A stretch of 64,000 bases of DNA from Roseivirga sp. UBA6052 (GTDB taxonomy: Bacteria; Bacteroidota; Bacteroidia; Cytophagales; Cyclobacteriaceae). The stretch covers positions 62,001-126,000 of the forward strand of contig DIYO01000001.1 in assembly GCA_002427755.1 (NCBI GenBank), in the 5' to 3' direction. The notes under the pieces were generated by a model, which was not told the DNA's origin, did no database searches, and was given only the letters and a program-made list of their open reading frames with translations. Position numbers and translations under genes: made by a program. Shown here piece after piece: positions 60,595 to 64,000 of the stretch (position 1 is its first letter; the number at the start of each line of letters is the position of its first letter).

Positions 60595-62046
60595 TCACTT
60601 CAGTTTTGTACCTGTTAACCTCGAGAAACTAACACTTTTGACTTGTCCATTATCTATACTGAACTGGTATCTAGTTCCCGAGTTTCGGTTAAAGAATGTG
60701 CTATCTGATTCTGGCCATAAAAATATGGGAGGGTCTGAAAATATGCTACCAGTTAGCTCTAATCCGTCTTCTTTAACTGCTACTTCCATTTGTCCATCTT
60801 CTTGAAAATCAAACACTCCTGTATAAGCTTCTAGTTCTTCTTTTGAAAGTTCTTTGAAGACTCTTGTTCTTGGTGAATAACCAGGTAGTCCATATTCTTG
60901 TGCAATACTCATTAAAGTCTCTCTAATAATGGTGTTTCCATTCTGAGAATTCACCATGATTACTACAGCATTCGGGGTCTCTTTCCAAACGGAGACATTT
61001 GCTCTAAAGCCTTCATCGGCTCCTCCATGGCCAAAAAAGTGTTCCAGCACATAAGGGCCAAGGCCTTGAGAATCTTCGTTAGGTGTGAGCATTTCGTTGA
61101 CAATACTGGCTTTTAGCAGACCATCCTCTTGCGTCTGGTATATCTTCTGAATTGTTTTTGCCCATAGAATAAGTTCGGATGGGGTAGTCCACAAGCCGGC
61201 AGCTGCCATTTCAGGATAAACCCACCATTTGCCCTCCACTTGAGAGCCATCGAAATTATAGCCGGTGGCTGCTCTTTTATGGAGATTATCAGGCAAAGGG
61301 TTTTTATAAGTGCTAGAAGCCATGCCCAATGGACTCAATACATGTTGTTTCATGATTGAAGGGAAATTCGATTGATCGAAATCTATGATCATCTGCTGCA
61401 GCACGCTATATCCGCCACCTGAGTAGCTCCAACTTCCTCCCGGTTCTTTATAAACACGAACGGGTTCAGTATTTCCTTTACCATCTAGTATGTTAGGCAG
61501 ACTAGGGATGGTTTCACCTCTTTTATAGCCTAAAAAACCGCTTACTGTAAGTCCGGCAGTGTGATTTAGAATTCTTCTTGTAGTTACTTTTTCTTCAGTT
61601 GTGAATTCATTAGAAGGAACATTCCAAGTAGTTAAATAGGTGTTAATATCTTCGTCTAAGGAGATTGATTCATTACCTGCTAATTGCATGGCTCGCGTAG
61701 CAGCAACAGGTTTGCTAATAGAGCCTGCCTGGAATAAAGTTTCTGTGTCAACCTTTCTATTTTCTAAGCTATCGGCTATTCCGTAACCTTTTGCCCATTC
61801 TAAAACACCGTTGTTGAGAACAGCAATACTCACACCCGGTATTTTCAATTCGCCCATACGTTCCTCAATGTTGAAGGTCTTTTGGATGATGCTATCTCTA
61901 TAATGGATTCTAAGGTTTGATTGCAGGCCGTTCTCAATGCGATCAATTCTGTCTGCCAATGCTATTTGTTTATCAACTGTTTTAGAATTGCAGCTAGACA
62001 AAAGGATGATAACAATTAGGGATAGGAACTTTGGTTTACTGAACAT
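60595..62046 (-). CDS. Serine hydrolase (beta-lactamase family) lipoprotein
   Basis: A 483-residue lipoprotein (FLSLIVIILLSSCNS, lipobox SSC). Serine-hydrolase motifs: SISK in QAGSISKPVAATRAM (catalytic Ser and Lys), Tyr in SWSYSGGGYSVLQQM, and HGG in FFGHGGADEGFRANVS. The last 100 residues (LSKEELEAYTGVFDFQEDGQ) form a lipocalin-like extra domain common in this class. Family members are penicillin-binding-like, esterases or peptidases; the substrate is unknown. Converges on selO with 33 bp between. Confidence 0.88.
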   Translation of the reverse strand: MFSKPKFLSLIVIILLSSCNSKTVDKQIALADRIDRIENGLQSNLRIHYRDSIIQKTFNIEERMGELKIPGVSIAVLNNGVLEWAKGYGIADSLENRKVDTETLFQAGSISKPVAATRAMQLAGNESISLDEDINTYLTTWNVPSNEFTTEEKVTTRRILNHTAGLTVSGFLGYKRGETIPSLPNILDGKGNTEPVRVYKEPGGSWSYSGGGYSVLQQMIIDFDQSNFPSIMKQHVLSPLGMASSTYKNPLPDNLHKRAATGYNFDGSQVEGKWWVYPEMAAAGLWTTPSELILWAKTIQKIYQTQEDGLLKASIVNEMLTPNEDSQGLGPYVLEHFFGHGGADEGFRANVSVWKETPNAVVIMVNSQNGNTIIRETLMSIAQEYGLPGYSPRTRVFKELSKEELEAYTGVFDFQEDGQMEVAVKEDGLELTGSIFSDPPIFLWPESDSTFFNRNSGTRYQFSIDNGQVKSVSFSRLTGTKLK

Positions 62047-62236
62047 GCTTAGCCGGTTATTTTAACTAAGACTATATAAAGAGGTGAATCATTACACATC
62101 TAGGCGAGGTAATTTCTTTCCTTTGCTAGGGGAGAAAATTCTTATTTAGCGCTATTCATTGCCAACCTTCCGTGGAATAAAGCTTCAATTAGTTAGTACG
62201 GATCTCTAAGTTCTAGCTTTTAAAACTGCTTTCTGG

Positions 62237-62710
62237 TCATTTCTCGTAATCAATACTATGAATCTTCCAGACCAAGGTGGCAGCCGGTGTCTTCACTTCC
62301 ACTTCATCGCCCACTTGTTTTTTGAGTAGGGCTTGTGCAATGGGGGAGTCTATCGAGATGTAATCTTTCATGCCGATGAGCTCTTCGTAACCTACGATTC
62401 GTAGCTTCTTCCTTAAGCCTCTATGATTTTCGATATCCACCCAAGCACCAAACATAACTTTTCCTTCTTGATGCGGATGGTATTCTATGACTTTAAAATT
62501 ATCGATACACTTTCTCAGATAGAGTAGTCTTCTGTCGATTTCCCGTAGTCGCTTTTTATTGTAATGGTAATCAGCATTTTCTGATCTATCGCCCAAACTT
62601 GCAGCCCAAGATACTTTTTTGGTTATATCAGGGCGCTCAACTCTCCAAAGATGATCTAGCTCTTCCTTAAGTTTTTCCATCCCTTCAAGGGTGATCATTG
62701 GGGTTCTCAT
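62237..62710 (-). CDS. greB: Transcription elongation factor, GreB type
   Basis: A 157-residue protein. The N-terminal coiled coil has KLKEELDHLWRVERPDITKK and the signature VSWAASLGDRSENADYHYNK with the acidic tip that enters the RNA polymerase secondary channel, then RLREIDRRLLYLRKCIDN. The C-terminal FKBP-like domain is about 80-157 (IGMKDYISIDSPIAQALLKK, VGDEVEVKTP). Rescues backtracked polymerase by stimulating transcript cleavage. The WRVERPxxT and REIDRR motifs favour GreB over GreA. Confidence 0.93.
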   Translation of the reverse strand: MRTPMITLEGMEKLKEELDHLWRVERPDITKKVSWAASLGDRSENADYHYNKKRLREIDRRLLYLRKCIDNFKVIEYHPHQEGKVMFGAWVDIENHRGLRKKLRIVGYEELIGMKDYISIDSPIAQALLKKQVGDEVEVKTPAATLVWKIHSIDYEK

Positions 62711-62751
62711 ATAAACTCAGTGAAAAATGGATTGATATATCTATTCGGCTG

Positions 62752-62759
62752 CAAATATA
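62752..62759 (-). promoter_or_regulatory. Bacteroidota -7 promoter box upstream of greB
   Basis: On the minus strand TATATTTG matches TAnnTTTG exactly, about 42 bp before the greB start codon. Confidence 0.5.
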
Positions 62760-62799
62760 GCAGTGAATGTAATCTATAGAGTGCTTTACTTGGTTTTAC

Positions 62800-63918
62800 T
62801 TATTCGTTCTTAAGCGCTCTTAATATGGCTCTTGACGTTCTACCCAAATTAGTTGCTCCACGGTTATAGTTACGCATCAATATCACCCCGTATTCACTCT
62901 CTTTATCATAAGCCATATAGCAGTTATAACCGGCTACAGAACCTCCATGACCAGCAGTTGATATTTGATCATCTGTAAAAAGTGAAAGTCCATATCCATA
63001 ATTATTTTCAGGTGTATGACTAGATACCATGGCAGCTTGGCTTTCTTCACTAAGTAAATCTCCATAACCCATTATGGCATTCATAAACTTCATTAAGTCG
63101 TTAGGAGTGGAGTATATACCACCATTCGGTACTTTGTAACCTCGACCTGAATGCTCTAATGCTGCTCTTTCATTCACTTCTCCTTTGCCATTGCTTTCCA
63201 TACCCACCGTTAATTGGGCTAACTTAGTCTCGGGTATAATCCAGTAACTATCATTCATTGCTAGTGGCTTAAAGATCATGTCTTCTACCATTTGCATAAA
63301 CGGTTTTTCAACTGCCCTAGACAATGCCAAGCCCAGCATCCCAAAACCTATGTTAGAGTAGCTATACTCCACATCCATGCCCGTTTTAAATGAAGTATTT
63401 GGTATAGATGCTAATATTTTCTCTTCCCATTCTTCAATCGGACCCGATGCAGCACCACGTAAATTCGGCTCTCTAATAAGTCCTGATGTATGACTCGCTA
63501 AATGATGGAATGTGATTTTTGTTGTATCTGAATAACCTTGAAGATTGACGATTTCAGGTAGATATTTTTCAACGGGATCATCTAATTGAATGACACCTTG
63601 ATCCACCAATTGAAGCATAAGGAAAGCAGTAAAGGTTTTAGAAATGGAGCCTGTTCGATAAATTTTTGAGGGGTCAGACAAAACCTTGTTTGTATAGTCT
63701 GCATAACCGTATGCACCAGAATAGATGGATTCTTTACCTTTTAGGATTGTAATAGATATACTTCCATTGTTTTGATCTGAAGCAATATCCTGTTCGATTT
63801 GATTTCGATATTCTTCAAGTACTGCCTCAACTCTTGGGTCAGTCTGTACTGAAGTACAGGAAAAGAAAAAAGTAAATGCCAGAAGAATCGCAAAAATTGA
63901 TTGCGGCTTATTAGTCAT
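62800..63918 (-). CDS. Serine hydrolase (beta-lactamase family) lipoprotein
   Basis: A 372-residue lipoprotein (FAILLAFTFFFSCTSVQ, lipobox FSC). Motifs: SISK in YRTGSISKTFTAFLMLQL, YSN in DVEYSYSNIGFGMLGLAL, and HGG in STAGHGGSVAGYNCYMAY. Length is the plain catalytic domain without the extra C-terminal domain of its neighbour at 60595-62046. Class C beta-lactamase/DD-peptidase fold; substrate unknown, so it should not be read as antibiotic resistance. It is separated from greB by 89 bp. Confidence 0.88.
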   Translation of the reverse strand: MTNKPQSIFAILLAFTFFFSCTSVQTDPRVEAVLEEYRNQIEQDIASDQNNGSISITILKGKESIYSGAYGYADYTNKVLSDPSKIYRTGSISKTFTAFLMLQLVDQGVIQLDDPVEKYLPEIVNLQGYSDTTKITFHHLASHTSGLIREPNLRGAASGPIEEWEEKILASIPNTSFKTGMDVEYSYSNIGFGMLGLALSRAVEKPFMQMVEDMIFKPLAMNDSYWIIPETKLAQLTVGMESNGKGEVNERAALEHSGRGYKVPNGGIYSTPNDLMKFMNAIMGYGDLLSEESQAAMVSSHTPENNYGYGLSLFTDDQISTAGHGGSVAGYNCYMAYDKESEYGVILMRNYNRGATNLGRTSRAILRALKNE

Positions 63919-64000
63919 AGTTTTCAGGTTTTAAGAATGATAATAAGCCATCTGAATGGGAGTTCTAAATGGATTTAGTACCAACGGCTAGAGTCACATA

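Noticed and set aside
60595..63918. The two beta-lactamase-family genes as antibiotic resistance genes
   Set aside because: SxxK, YxN/YxG and HGG motifs occur in many esterases and DD-peptidases; nothing indicates beta-lactam hydrolysis.

Overview
The window looks like a chromosomal segment of a marine-type Bacteroidota, most likely order Cytophagales (a Roseivirga- or Fulvivirga-like genome). This is inferred from low GC, A-rich start regions, promoter -7 boxes of the form TAnnTTTG, many short lipoproteins with a Cys lipobox, and families typical of the phylum (DUF6443 RHS proteins, SprB-repeat lipoproteins, DUF6090, DUF5777, YwqK/MORN proteins, yeast-like IlvC). No rRNA, tRNA, CRISPR array or prophage was seen.

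Layout. 1-13 kb is an accessory region: the 3' end of a tail-fibre-like gene, two large secreted RHS proteins in tandem, a YwqK-type lipoprotein, an XRE regulator with a previously uncalled 56-residue membrane protein, an IS1-family transposase, and a second tail-fibre-like gene whose C-terminus is paralogous to the first. 13-18 kb holds an envelope barrel-like protein and a Tat-linked sugar oxidation cluster (TIM-barrel isomerase, GMC flavoprotein, gluconate dehydrogenase subunit 3). 18.3-29.3 kb is one long co-oriented run, ilvD-ilvB-ilvN-ilvC-ilvA-thrA-thrB-thrC, which covers aspartate semialdehyde formation at one end through threonine to isoleucine and valine. After a short mixed stretch (ADP-ribosylglycohydrolase lipoprotein, DUF6090, GPP34, TPR-like protein), leuA-leuC-leuD-leuB follows at 34.2-38.5 kb.

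38.5-54.7 kb is mixed housekeeping: an exported HIT protein, YebC, a PIG-L deacetylase coupled through a 44-residue membrane peptide to a sodium:solute symporter, a divergent pair of nuclease-like proteins (ATP-cone/Mrr-type and DnaQ/GIY-YIG), exported MsrB and MsrA, and a cytochrome-like/YceI/DUF5777 cluster. 54.8-58.1 kb is a KDO (lipopolysaccharide inner-core sugar) cluster: kdsA, a transaldolase-family protein fused to a KdsD-like CBS pair, a kdsC-like phosphatase and kdsB. 58-64 kb has SelO, GreB and two serine hydrolases.

Most notable. In the KDO cluster the place where the arabinose-5-phosphate isomerase KdsD would be expected is occupied by a fructose-6-phosphate-aldolase-like domain carrying a KdsD-type CBS pair. 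It keeps the Schiff-base lysine but has changed other active-site positions. This is a testable candidate for an alternative or regulated arabinose-5-phosphate supply. Other points of note are two TGAC-N7-GTCA dyads exactly 21 bp apart upstream of selO, a small tandem-repeat protein, a single-cysteine MsrB, and small genes missed by length cut-offs.
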